Shown here: positions 1 to 7,483 of the stretch, piece by piece
Numbering within the stretch: the stretch's first letter is position 1
Layout: each line of letters opens with the position of its first letter
Source of the DNA: Actinomycetota bacterium
Lineage (GTDB): Bacteria; Actinomycetota; Thermoleophilia; Solirubrobacterales; Solirubrobacteraceae
Direction of reading: 5' to 3'
DNA length: 15,386 bases
NCBI GenBank assembly: GCA_005883255.1
Contig: VAXS01000203.1
Location: 1-15,386 of the forward strand
The notes under the pieces: model-generated
What the model was told of the DNA's origin: nothing
Database searches by the model: none
Seen by the model: only the letters and a program-made list of their open reading frames with translations
Position numbers and translations under genes: made by a program

Positions 1-6
1 TACGAT
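1..6 (+). promoter_or_regulatory. Candidate -10 box (TACGAT) for the PucR-type regulator
   Basis: TACGAT lies 10 nt before the ATG at 17, with no Shine-Dalgarno sequence between them. It matches the TANNNT pattern found before most starts in this window. The -35 region is outside the window. Confidence 0.4.
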
Positions 7-16
7 CCCCCAAGCC

Positions 17-1228
17 ATGGATACGGCTTCAGACGGCTCCGCACGGGCGATTCGCCGCGTAGGCGAGGCCCTCGCGGGCCGGTATGCCGAGATCGGACAG
101 GCGGTCGCCGCTCGGATCGTCGACGAGATCCCGGGCTACCGGGACGCGGCGCCGGAGCTGATCAAGGACCTCCGTGCCGGCGCGACGGCGACCACGGAGG
201 TGCTGGCACGAACATTCGCCCAGGGATCGACCTTACGCCGTGAGGACCTCGGCTTCGTGCGCGACCTGGCGGCGCGGCGCGTGCACCAGGGCGTCAGCCT
301 CGAGGTCTTCATCCACGCCTACCGCGTGGCGCTGCTCGCTTACTGGGACGCCTGCGCCGATGAAGCCTCACGCCTGGGGATCTCCCGAGAAGCCGGCTTC
401 GCGCTCGCCCGCTCGGCGATCGACGGGATCGACACCATCACCACCCAGGCCGCCGAGGCGTACCTGCGCGAGGAGACCCGGCTCAGAACGCAGAGCGGTC
501 GAGCGGCTCGAGACCTGGTCGAGCGCCTCATCGACGGCCAGCCGATCGACCCCGGCCGCCGCCACCCCGCCGCCCCCGGGCTGGACCCCACCGGACAGCT
601 CCTCACCGTGGTCGGCAGGGTCGAGCAGACGACGCTCCCGATCGGCGACGCGCTCCAGCTCGCCAGGGACGCGCTCGAGCAGAGCCCGTCGCTCGCGACG
701 ATCCGCCACGGAGAGCTCGTCGTGATCTTCGCCGGAACCTCGCCGCGCGCCAGAATCGCCAGCCTGCGCGCCGCCCGCCAACGCACGATCGAGGAACACA
801 ACATCGACGTCCGCTACGGCGTCAGCGTCCCGTCTGGAGGCTTCGCAAGCGTCCAGCAGGCCTACCGCGAAGCAGCGCTGGCGCTGTCCTACACCTCGCC
901 GGGCCGGCCGATCGTCGCGCTCGACGAACTGTCGGCGCTCGAATGCGCACTGATCGGCGCGACCGCCGCCACCAAGGCCATAATCGCCTCCAAGGGCAGC
1001 AACCTGCGGGCGCTCTCGGACGACGATCTCGCGGCAGCGGTCGAAACGATCCGCGCCTTCGCCACCGCCGACCTCAACGTCGCCAAATCCGCCGAACAGA
1101 TGCACGTCCACGCCAACACCGTGCGCTACCGACTGCAACAGATCGCCACCAAGACCGGTCACGACCCACGTACCTTCGCGGGCCTCGTCGACCTGATCTG
1201 CATCCTCGAGACGGCCGACAGGCGGTGA
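17..1228 (+). CDS. PucR/CdaR-type helix-turn-helix transcriptional regulator
   Basis: A 403-residue probable DNA-binding regulator. Residues about 10-165 are a helical N-terminal sensor-like region resembling RsbRD-type N-domains. About 190-290 resembles the GGDEF-like middle domain of PucR/CdaR proteins. The C-terminus (about 340-400), with NVAKSAEQMHVHANTVRYRL, is the typical PucR-family HTH (HTH_30). Family members respond to small metabolites or stress; the ligand here cannot be read. The ATG at 17 is preceded by a TACGAT box and no ribosome-binding site. The stop overlaps the GTG of the following plsC-like gene (GTGA), suggesting translational coupling. Codon use looks slightly less GC-biased than its neighbours (for example AAA, ATA and AAC codons near the end), a weak hint of different ancestry. 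The family is well supported, the target genes unknown. Confidence 0.88.
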   Translation: MDTASDGSARAIRRVGEALAGRYAEIGQAVAARIVDEIPGYRDAAPELIKDLRAGATATTEVLARTFAQGSTLRREDLGFVRDLAARRVHQGVSLEVFIHAYRVALLAYWDACADEASRLGISREAGFALARSAIDGIDTITTQAAEAYLREETRLRTQSGRAARDLVERLIDGQPIDPGRRHPAAPGLDPTGQLLTVVGRVEQTTLPIGDALQLARDALEQSPSLATIRHGELVVIFAGTSPRARIASLRAARQRTIEEHNIDVRYGVSVPSGGFASVQQAYREAALALSYTSPGRPIVALDELSALECALIGATAATKAIIASKGSNLRALSDDDLAAAVETIRAFATADLNVAKSAEQMHVHANTVRYRLQQIATKTGHDPRTFAGLVDLICILETADRR

Positions 1229-1873
1229 CCAACGAGGAGGCGCACCGGCTGGCGCGCGAGAAGGGGGTCTCGCGGCCGCTGTACGCGGTGGTGCGGGCGC
1301 TGGCCGTGGCGTTCATGCGGGTCTGGTTTCGCCTGCGGATCTCGGGCGCCGAGCACATCCCCGCCGGTGCGGCTCGGGGCGTTCCCGGTGCGCCGGGGCG
1401 AGGCCGACGCCGAGGCGCTGGAGACGGCCCGGACGATCCTGCGCCAGGGCGGCGTCCTGGCGTTGTTCCCCGAGGGGACGCGCATCCGCGACGCCGAGCA
1501 CCTGGGCTCCCCCCGCCGGGGCCTGGGGCGCCTGGCGCTGGAGACGGGCGCGCCGGTGGTCCCGGCGGCGATCACGGGAAGCGAGCACCTGTTCCTGGGC
1601 CCGTTCCCCAAGCCCAAGCGGGTGCAGCTGGCCTTCGCCGAGCCCATCCCCGCGAGCCATCTCCCGGCCACGCCGGAGGCGGCCGGCGAGCTGGTGGAGG
1701 GACAGGTGTGGCCGCGCGTCGAGGGCGAGTTCCGGCGGCTGCGCGCCCGCCCGGGCCTGATCGCGCTGGGGCTGGCGGCGCTGGGCGTGGGCGGGGCCGA
1801 GGCCTACCGCCGTCGCTCCGCCCGCCGCCGACGCGCCGCCCGCCGTCCCAGGCTGCGCCTGCCGGGGCGCTGA
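1225..1873 (+). pseudogene. plsC: plsC-like 1-acylglycerol-3-phosphate acyltransferase, internally deleted and frameshifted
   Basis: Two reading frames together give most of a lysophospholipid acyltransferase, which would acylate lysophosphatidic acid at the membrane. The first frame begins at the GTG at 1225 (VTNEEAHRLAREKG) and runs through FRLRISGAEHIPAG to about 1366. The second begins near 1367 with VRLGAFPVRRG (block II) and continues through FPEGTRIRD (block III) and VVPAAITGSE (block IV). It ends at 1873 with a hydrophobic stretch and a very basic Arg-rich tail. Block I, the catalytic NHxxxxD motif, should lie between these pieces and is absent. Compared with the usual layout about 40-45 codons are missing and the frame changes at the join. 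A protein from the GTG at 1367 (168 aa) would lack the catalytic His and Asp. This is either a real pseudogene or an assembly deletion. Confidence 0.8.
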
Positions 1874-1883
1874 TCGCGGGCCC

Positions 1884-3092
1884 TCAGCGGATCCCGACGC
1901 GGATGGTGGCGCGGATCCCTTGGCGGTCGGCGATCGCGAACCCGACCGCCTCGTCGAGCGATCCCAGCTGGATCCCGAACGTGCTGGCCAGGGTCGGACC
2001 GAGCGTGGCCAGGTCGGCGCGGACCGTCAGCGCGCCGTGCGTCCCGGCCAGTACGACCGTGGGCTCGCCGGCCGTCGCGCGCGCCTGACGCGCGCTGGGC
2101 GCCGCCACCAGCGTGCCGCCGATCACGCCGACCACCAGGCGCCGCGCGCGGACGAGCGCGCCGGCGGGCGACCGCGTGCCTCTCAGCAGCGCGCCCGCGA
2201 ACCGCGCGCTGGGCGCGCCGTCGTGCAGGCCGACGACCACCTGGTCCTCGCGCACCGGGATCCGCGCGGCCGCGTAGCCGCCGGCCAGCGGCAGCTGGTC
2301 CAGGCGCACTCGGCCGGAAGCGGTTCGCACCACCGCGCGCGCCTCGATCACCCGCTGCTTGAGCTTCACCGCCAGCCCGTACGACCGCAGGGCCCGAAAC
2401 CACGGGACGTTCCCCCCCACGCCTCCAGCCAGCGTCCGCAGGCTCCCGTACACCCGCAGGAACGGATGCGTGGGCAGCGACGGGAGCGCCCGCCTCAGCA
2501 GCGTCTCGGTCAGCCTCCCGCCTCGGCGCCGCCCGGCGAGCGCACGGCGCAGCACCCGGGCGCTGCCCGCTGCCACGAGCACGTCGCGATCCACCGCCAG
2601 CAGCGCCGGGCGGCCCCGCGGAGCCGGAGCCAGGCGCCGACCCACGACCAGGGGCGGTCGGTAGAGCCGGGCTCCGTCCGCCGAGCCCGCCGCCACGAAC
2701 CCCAGCGCCCGCAGGACCCGGGGCAGCCGCCCCGCGTCCCGCACCTGCAGCGCAGCCACCACCGGCCGCCCGGGCCCGGCCCCGGGGACCAGCCCGATGA
2801 CCAGCGGGTTGCCCAGCAGCGCCTTGAGGTCGTCGCCGAATGACAGGCCGGTGCGATCCGCGGTCTCGTGCAGCAGCGTCCGCACGCTCGCGTGCACCAC
2901 CAGCGGCGCGATCTGGCCGTTGAACGTGTGCCACTGGACGTCGTCGAGGTCGGTGGTGACCACGGCCACCGCCGGCGTGGTCGCGGGGAAGTAGGAGAGC
3001 GAGCGGTCGAGGTTCCCGCTCGGACCGCCGCCGCAGCCGGCGAGCGCCAGCCCCGCGGCGCAGGCCGCCGCCGCCAGCGCGCGGGCGCGCAT
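1884..3092 (-). CDS. Predicted lipoprotein, DUF3352-like
   Basis: A 402-residue protein of unknown function, probably anchored on the outer face of the cell membrane. The N-terminus has a signal peptide ending in a lipobox (LALAGC, Cys20), followed by a Gly-rich linker. The rest resembles DUF3352 proteins of high-GC actinobacteria: the opening LSYFPATTPAVAVVTTDLD, then repeated segments in which a protein's own value is scored (LVIGLVPGAG, LLAVDRDVLVAAGS, THGALTVRADLATLG). No catalytic motif is visible. The start ATG overlaps the stop of the upstream epimerase as TGATG, so the two are probably translationally coupled, and this start has no -10 box of its own. It ends 10 bp from the convergent plsC-like gene. 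The lipoprotein call is solid; the family assignment is from memory of the pattern. Confidence 0.75.
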   Translation of the reverse strand: MRARALAAAACAAGLALAGCGGGPSGNLDRSLSYFPATTPAVAVVTTDLDDVQWHTFNGQIAPLVVHASVRTLLHETADRTGLSFGDDLKALLGNPLVIGLVPGAGPGRPVVAALQVRDAGRLPRVLRALGFVAAGSADGARLYRPPLVVGRRLAPAPRGRPALLAVDRDVLVAAGSARVLRRALAGRRRGGRLTETLLRRALPSLPTHPFLRVYGSLRTLAGGVGGNVPWFRALRSYGLAVKLKQRVIEARAVVRTASGRVRLDQLPLAGGYAAARIPVREDQVVVGLHDGAPSARFAGALLRGTRSPAGALVRARRLVVGVIGGTLVAAPSARQARATAGEPTVVLAGTHGALTVRADLATLGPTLASTFGIQLGSLDEAVGFAIADRQGIRATIRVGIR

Positions 3093-4084
3093 CAGGCGGC
3101 GCGATCGCCCAGCCAGCCCTCGGCCCGCAGCGTCTCCCGCAGGCCCTGCTCGAGCGGGCGCGGCGCGTAGCCGAGCTCGCGGACCGCCTTGTCGTGCCCG
3201 GCCCAGTAGGTGACGCCGTCCGAGGAGCGGATCAGCTCGTTGAGGTTGGGCGGGAAGCCCAGCAGCGGCCCGATCACCGGGCCCAGCGGCGCGGCCGCCT
3301 TCAGGACGCCCACCGGCATCGTCCGGCGCGGCGGCCGGCGATCGAGGATGCGCGCCTCGGTCTCGATCAGGCCGCGCATCGTGGTGATCTCGCCCCCCAG
3401 CACGTACGCCTGCCCCACCTGGCCCCGGTCCAGCGCCAGCAGGATCCCCTGGGCGACGTCGTCGCGATGGACCATGTTGAAGCCCAGCTCCGGGAACGCG
3501 AGCGCCGGCAGCCGGCCCTTGGCGAAGCGCTCGACCACGTCGCCCAGGGCCGAGTGGTCGCCGGGCCCGTACACGCCGCCGGGCTGCACGATCACGCAGG
3601 GCAGCCGCTCCTGGTCGATCAGCCGCCGGGCGACCCGGTGCGCGAGCACCTTGGTCTCCTCGTAGTAGGAGCCGTAGTCGCCGCGGTGCTCGGCGCTCTC
3701 GTCCACCACCTCGCCGCCGGTGTTTCCGAACACCGCCACCGTGGAGACGTAGACCACGCGCGGCGTGCCCACCTCCAGCGCGGCGCGCAGCACGTTCTCG
3801 GTGCCCTCGACGTTGGCCGCGTAGATCTGCGCGTGCTCGGAGCGCTTGACCCCCACCTCGTACACCGCGGCGCCGTGGATCGCGGCGTCACAGCCGCCCA
3901 GCGCGTCGGCGATCCGCTCGCGGTCGGCCACGTCCCCCACGGCCAGGTCCACGCCGATCGACTCCAGGTCGGTGGCCCGCTCGCGGCTGCGGACCAGCGC
4001 CCGCACGTCCTCGCCCCGGTCGCGGAGCGCGCGCGCCACCGCGCCGCCGATGAAGCCCGTGGCCCCGGTCAGGAAGACCCGCAT
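3092..4084 (-). CDS. NAD(P)-dependent epimerase/dehydratase (extended SDR)
   Basis: A 330-residue extended short-chain dehydrogenase, probably cytosolic. The N-terminal Rossmann nucleotide-binding motif is GATGFIGG (7-14). The active site is visible as Ser114/Thr115 (VYVSTVAVFG) and Tyr141-x-x-x-Lys145 (YEETK). The motifs QPGGVYGPGD (about 167-176) and FNMVHRDDVAQG (202-213) are typical of the NAD-dependent epimerase / dihydroflavonol-reductase-like group. That group includes hopanoid-associated (HpnA-like) and sterol/sugar reductases, so the substrate cannot be fixed. It lies 12 nt downstream of an alpha/beta hydrolase and overlaps the DUF3352 lipoprotein gene (TGATG). A TAGGGT box 9 nt before the ATG includes the TAG stop of the upstream hydrolase, so it may also have its own promoter. 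Length and motifs are intact. Confidence 0.88.
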   Translation of the reverse strand: MRVFLTGATGFIGGAVARALRDRGEDVRALVRSRERATDLESIGVDLAVGDVADRERIADALGGCDAAIHGAAVYEVGVKRSEHAQIYAANVEGTENVLRAALEVGTPRVVYVSTVAVFGNTGGEVVDESAEHRGDYGSYYEETKVLAHRVARRLIDQERLPCVIVQPGGVYGPGDHSALGDVVERFAKGRLPALAFPELGFNMVHRDDVAQGILLALDRGQVGQAYVLGGEITTMRGLIETEARILDRRPPRRTMPVGVLKAAAPLGPVIGPLLGFPPNLNELIRSSDGVTYWAGHDKAVRELGYAPRPLEQGLRETLRAEGWLGDRAA

Positions 4085-4093
4085 CCGGCGCCG

Positions 4094-4099
4094 ACCCTA
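4094..4099 (-). promoter_or_regulatory. Candidate -10 box (TAGGGT) for the epimerase gene
   Basis: On the minus strand TAGGGT is followed by 9 nt and then the ATG at 4084. The first three bases are the stop codon of the upstream hydrolase, so the box is embedded in an operon-like junction. The same hexamer precedes the thioesterase start at 13961. Confidence 0.4.
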
Positions 4100-4915
4100 C
4101 CGGCTCGCGGCCAGTTCCGCGACGACCCGGGAGAGCTGCCCGCCCTGCCAGGCCAGCGGCGAGCGGCCGGGTTCCTCGCTGACCAGGCGGGCCCCCCGCA
4201 GGCCCCGGGCGTAGGCCTCGGCCACCGCGTACGGGTGCCCGGGATCGGCCTCGTCGCGGCTGGCCACCACCACGGTGGGCGCGGCGATGGCGCCCAGCTC
4301 GTCCCAGGTCGCGAACGGGCGCGACCGGGGCACGGCCTGCAGCGCGTCGGCCACGGCCGCCGGGTGCTCGTGCTGGGAGAGCCGCTGGCGCAGGACCGTC
4401 ATCACGGTCTCGCGCCAGCGCTCGGGCACCTCCGGCTCGCCATAGGCGGCCAGGAAGCCGTCCACTCCGCCGGAGCGCAGGCCGGCGGCCAGTGCGTCCC
4501 AGCGGGCCAGCGCGGCGGGGTCTCCCGGGGCGGCGGGGTCGTAGGCCGGCGTGATCAGCGCGGCGGCGAGCACGCGGCCGGGGTGGTCGAGGGCGAAGCG
4601 CACGACCGTGTGCGCCCCCATCGAGGCGCCCACCAGGACCGCGCGCTCGGCGCCCGCCGCATCGAGCACCCGCTGCAGGTCGCCCGCCAGGTCCGCGTAC
4701 CCGTAGGCGGTGGGCGCGGGCGCCGGCGCCGAGCGCCCGTGCCCCCGGGCGTCGTAGGCCACCACCCGGTGCCCCGACCGCTCCAGGGCCCGCGAGCCCA
4801 TGAGCACGTAGCGGCGCGTCGCCGTGAGGCCGTGCAGGAGGACGACCGGTATCCCCTCCCCCGCCTGCTCGGCGGAGAGCGCCCCGCCGTCGCCGCCGAT
4901 CGTCAGCTCGCCCAC
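4097..4915 (-). CDS. Alpha/beta-fold hydrolase
   Basis: A 272-residue alpha/beta hydrolase with no signal peptide. The oxyanion-hole motif is LLHGL (26-30), the motif AYDARGHGRS is at 53-62, and the nucleophile elbow is GASMG with Ser98. The acidic residue is probably Asp221 or Asp224 in SRDEADPGHP. Where the catalytic His is usually found (G-H-S/x near the C-terminus), the protein reads EEPGRSPLAWQGG, with Arg251 at the expected position. His227 in DPGHP is the only nearby alternative. It could be a divergent hydrolase or an inactive homologue. It is first of a compact trio with the epimerase and DUF3352 genes. The GTG start is 7 nt after a TAGACC box and is divergent from the thioredoxin gene across 45 bp. 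The substrate is unknown. Confidence 0.82.
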   Translation of the reverse strand: MGELTIGGDGGALSAEQAGEGIPVVLLHGLTATRRYVLMGSRALERSGHRVVAYDARGHGRSAPAPAPTAYGYADLAGDLQRVLDAAGAERAVLVGASMGAHTVVRFALDHPGRVLAAALITPAYDPAAPGDPAALARWDALAAGLRSGGVDGFLAAYGEPEVPERWRETVMTVLRQRLSQHEHPAAVADALQAVPRSRPFATWDELGAIAAPTVVVASRDEADPGHPYAVAEAYARGLRGARLVSEEPGRSPLAWQGGQLSRVVAELAASR

Positions 4916-4922
4916 CCGGCCA

Positions 4923-4928
4923 GGTCTA
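4923..4928 (-). promoter_or_regulatory. Candidate -10 box (TAGACC) for the alpha/beta hydrolase
   Basis: TAGACC on the minus strand is followed by 7 nt and the GTG at 4915. The position fits a leaderless start, though the last base departs from TANNNT. No Shine-Dalgarno sequence is seen. Confidence 0.35.
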
Positions 4929-4947
4929 GCAGCCGGCCGCGGTTTCG

Positions 4948-4953
4948 TACCCT
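4948..4953 (+). promoter_or_regulatory. Candidate -10 box (TACCCT) for the thioredoxin gene
   Basis: TACCCT is followed by 7 nt and the GTG at 4961. That spacing would place the transcription start on the G of the start codon. A GGGGA at 4955-4959 is too close to this GTG to act as a ribosome-binding site, which favours a leaderless message. Confidence 0.45.
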
Positions 4954-4960
4954 TGGGGAC

Positions 4961-5707
4961 GTGGTCGTCGACGTGACCGAGCGCGACTTCGAGGCGCAGG
5001 TCCTCCAGCGCTCCCAGCAGCTCCCGGTGGTGGTGGACTTCTGGGCCGAGTGGTGCGCGCCCTGCCGCCAGCTGACCCCGGCGCTGGAGCGCGCCGCGGC
5101 CGAGCGCGAGGGCAAGGTGGTGCTGGCCAAGGTCGACACCGACGCCAATCCCTCGATCGCGCAGGCGTTCGGGATCCAGGGCATTCCAGCCGTGAAGGCG
5201 TTCCGGGACGGGCAGGTGGTCGCGGAGTTCGTGGGCGCCCAGCCTCCCCCGGCGGTCGAGCGCTTCTTCGACGGGCTGGTGCCCTCGGAGGCCGACGAGC
5301 TGGTGGCGGCCGGCGACGAGGCCTCCCTGCGCCGTGCGCTGGAGATCGAGCCGGGCAACGCCGCCGCGGCCCTGGCGCTGGCCCGCCTGCTGCTGCAGCG
5401 CGGCGAGCGGGACGAGGCGCTGGCGCTGGTTGAGCCGCTGGCCGGCGACTTCGCCGCCGAGGCGCTGGCGGCGCGGCTGCGCCTGGAGCGCGACGCCGAG
5501 CCCGGCGGGCCCGTGGCCGACGCGTTCGCCGCGCTGGACGCCGGCGACCGCAAGCGCGGGCTCGACCTACTGCTGGAGGCGATCGGCAGCGCCGACGGGG
5601 AGCGCGACGACCTGCGCCGCGCCGTGGTCGGGGTGCTCGACGAGCTCGGGGTGCAGGACCCGCTGGCCCGCGAGTATCGCCGCCGCCTGGCCGCGGCGCT
5701 CTACTGA
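4961..5707 (+). CDS. Thioredoxin-domain protein with TPR-like C-terminal region (YbbN/CnoX-like)
   Basis: A 248-residue cytosolic protein. Residues about 4-108 form a thioredoxin fold with an intact redox motif WCAPC (31-35) in VVDFWAEWCAPCRQLTP and the cis-proline loop GIPAVK (74-79). Residues about 110-248 are Ala/Leu-rich helical repeats (LRRALEIEPGNAAAALALARLLLQRG) in the manner of the TPR-like half of YbbN/CnoX chaperedoxins. E. coli CnoX lacks the CGPC cysteine pair, so this one probably keeps disulfide-exchange activity plus a protein-holding role (inference). The GTG at 4961 is chosen because a TACCCT box sits 7 nt upstream; the GTG at 4973 is an in-frame alternative. It is divergent from the hydrolase gene and overlaps the next convergent gene by 7 nt. 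Confidence 0.88.
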   Translation: MVVDVTERDFEAQVLQRSQQLPVVVDFWAEWCAPCRQLTPALERAAAEREGKVVLAKVDTDANPSIAQAFGIQGIPAVKAFRDGQVVAEFVGAQPPPAVERFFDGLVPSEADELVAAGDEASLRRALEIEPGNAAAALALARLLLQRGERDEALALVEPLAGDFAAEALAARLRLERDAEPGGPVADAFAALDAGDRKRGLDLLLEAIGSADGERDDLRRAVVGVLDELGVQDPLAREYRRRLAAALY

Positions 5708-6513
5708 GCGGCCGCGGCGCTCGCCGCCAGCTCGCGCACCAGCTCGGCGGAGCGCTCCGGCCGCTCCCACCAGAAGGCGTGGCCCACGCCCTCCAGGATC
5801 TCCAGGCGGGCGCCCGGGATCCGTTCCGCGATGTGCCGGGCGTTGTCCACGGGCAGCATCTGGTCCTCGGTCCCGTGGATGACCAGCGTGGGCGCCGAGA
5901 TCTCCGCCAGGCGAGCGCTGGTGTCGTGGCCGGCCACCGCCTGCACCTGCAGCAGCAGGACGTCGAGCGACGCCGGCAGCTCGGCCGCGATCCGCTGGGT
6001 CAGCTCGAAGTTGCGCGGGTCGGCGGCGTAGTCGCGGGAGACGTTGTACTCGAAGCCGGCGCGCAGTCCCTCCTCGGTGCGACCGGTGAGGAAGAGCTCG
6101 CCCAGGTGCTGGATGACCTGGGGATCGGTCGTCGCCGAGCCCTCGCCGCCGGCGTAGGTGCAGCCCAGCGTCAGCGTCCGCACCCGGTCGGGATGGCGCA
6201 GCGCCAGCTCCTGGGCCACCATGCCGCCCATCGAGATCCCCATGACGTGGGCGGAGTCGATCTCCAGCGCGTCCAGCAGGCCCGCCGCGTCCTCGGCCAG
6301 GTCCACGATCGTGAACGGCTCGGTGGCGCGGGCCGAGTGGCCGATCCCCCGGTGGTCGTAGGCGATCAGCTCGAAGTCGTCCTCCAGCAGGCCCAGGAAC
6401 TCGTCCCCCCAGTGCAGGTGGTTCGCGCTCAGGCCCTGGATGAGCAGGAACGGCTCCCCGCTTCCCCGCCGGATGTAATACAGCCGCTGCCCGTTGACCT
6501 CCTCGTGCGGCAC
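5701..6513 (-). CDS. Alpha/beta hydrolase (3-oxoadipate enol-lactonase/haloperoxidase-like)
   Basis: A 270-residue alpha/beta hydrolase with a complete triad: Ser94 in GISMG (92-96), Asp217 in HGTEDQMLP, and His245 in GVGHAFWWE. The oxyanion region reads LLIQGLSANHLHW, so Gln replaces the usual His of the HG pair, as in several members of this family. The motif AYDHRGIGHS is at 51-60. The sequence resembles the PcaD/non-heme-haloperoxidase-like group, but the substrate is not known. The reading frame continues upstream only because dinB is frameshifted, so the GTG at 6513 is taken as the start. A TACGGT box lies 8 nt before it, directly after the dinB stop codon. It lies 14 nt downstream of dinB and overlaps the convergent thioredoxin gene by 7 nt. 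Confidence 0.87.
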   Translation of the reverse strand: MPHEEVNGQRLYYIRRGSGEPFLLIQGLSANHLHWGDEFLGLLEDDFELIAYDHRGIGHSARATEPFTIVDLAEDAAGLLDALEIDSAHVMGISMGGMVAQELALRHPDRVRTLTLGCTYAGGEGSATTDPQVIQHLGELFLTGRTEEGLRAGFEYNVSRDYAADPRNFELTQRIAAELPASLDVLLLQVQAVAGHDTSARLAEISAPTLVIHGTEDQMLPVDNARHIAERIPGARLEILEGVGHAFWWERPERSAELVRELAASAAAAQ

Positions 6514-6521
6514 GGCGCCGA

Positions 6522-6527
6522 ACCGTA
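6522..6527 (-). promoter_or_regulatory. Candidate -10 box (TACGGT) for the second alpha/beta hydrolase
   Basis: TACGGT begins immediately after the TAG stop of dinB on the minus strand and is followed by 8 nt and the GTG at 6513. It suggests the hydrolase can be transcribed independently of the broken dinB. Confidence 0.4.
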
Positions 6528-7452
6528 CTAGACCGCCAGTCGCAGCTGCGAGGCGTCCAGCGCCGCGTCGAAGCCGGCCACGCGCACCCCGAGCAGGCGA
6601 ACCGGGCGCGGCGGGTCGTAGGCCGCCAGCAGCTCCCGGGCCACCGCCGTGACGACCGCGACGTCGTTGACCGGGTCGTCGAGCGTCCGGGCGCGCGTCA
6701 CGGTCGTCCAGTCGTCGAGGCGGACCTTGATCCCCACGGTCCGCCCCGCCAACTCGCGGCGCTGCAGGCGCCGGCACAGGTCGGCGCTCAGGCGCTCGAT
6801 CACCCGCTGCTGCTCGGCCCGGTCGGCCAGGTCGCGGTCGAACGTGGTCTCGCTGGACTGGGACTTGGTCTCGCGGATCGGCGCGACCGCGCCGTCGTCC
6901 TCGAAGCGGGCGCGCGCCTGCAGGAACGCCGCCTGGCGCTGGCCGAAGGCCGTGCGCAGGTCCGTGGCCGGGCGATCGCGCAGCTGCCCGATGGCGGCGA
7001 TGCCCATCCCCTCCAGGCGCTCGGCGGTCTTGGGCCCGATGCCGGGCAGCAGCCGCGGCGAGGCCGCCGCGAAGCGCTGACACGCCATCTCCCGGCTCAG
7101 CGCCACCAGCCCCCCGGGCTTCTCGCAGTCCGAGGCGATCTTGGCCACCAGCTTGTTGGGCCCGATGCCCACCGAGGCGCCCAGGCCGGTGCGCTCGCGC
7201 AGGTCGGCCATCAGCCGGCGCATGGCGGCCTTGGGCGCCACCAGGCCGCTGAGGTCCAGGTAGCCCTCGTCCAGGCCGGCCTGCTCCACCACCGCCACCG
7301 CGGCCCGCACCAGGTCCCATACGCGCCGCGAGGCCTCCCGGTAGACGGTGAAGTCCGGGGGCACCAGGATCGCCTGGGGACGGCCGTCGCAGCACCTCGA
7401 CCGACACGTAGAACGCGTCCAGGTCGAGGTGCGCGACGACGCGGCGGTCCAC
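6528..7452 (-). pseudogene. dinB: DNA polymerase IV (Y-family), internally deleted and frameshifted
   Basis: Two frames together spell a Y-family translesion polymerase. The first runs from the GTG at 7452 (MDRRVVAHLDLDAFYVSVEVLRRP, with the DxD metal ligand at 10-12) to about 7381. The second, from about 7382 to 6528, starts at RPQAILVPPDFTVYREASRRVW. It contains the catalytic LDEGYLDLSG, the SVGIGPNKLVAKIASD motif, the helix-hairpin-helix LPGIGPKTAERL, and a full little-finger region ending in QLRLAV. The segment between, normally covering G-R-P-V-x-V, TASYEAR and the GxxSAMP motif that binds the incoming nucleotide, is missing. By comparison with E. coli DinB about 44 residues are absent, and the frame changes at 7380-7390. 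The product would be non-functional unless the deletion is an assembly error. A TAGGCT box 7 nt before the GTG supports the start. Confidence 0.85.
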
Positions 7453-7459
7453 CGTCCCG

Positions 7460-7465
7460 AGCCTA
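7460..7465 (-). promoter_or_regulatory. Candidate -10 box (TAGGCT) for dinB
   Basis: TAGGCT on the minus strand is followed by 7 nt and the GTG at 7452. It lies in the 31-bp gap after the RlpA-like gene and fits a leaderless promoter. Confidence 0.45.
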
Positions 7466-7483
7466 CGCCCGGGACCGGCGGCG

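Noticed and set aside
3194..4960. Long plus-strand open frame upstream of and continuous with the thioredoxin gene
   Set aside because: It is antisense to the epimerase and hydrolase, is His/Arg/Gln/Pro-rich low-complexity translation, and matches no family; it is a high-GC shadow frame. The thioredoxin starts at 4961.
5701..7452. Apparent fusion of the DinB N-terminus to an alpha/beta hydrolase in one frame
   Set aside because: The fusion frame reads nonsense across the dinB body and exists only because of the deletion frameshift; the hydrolase has its own start at 6513.
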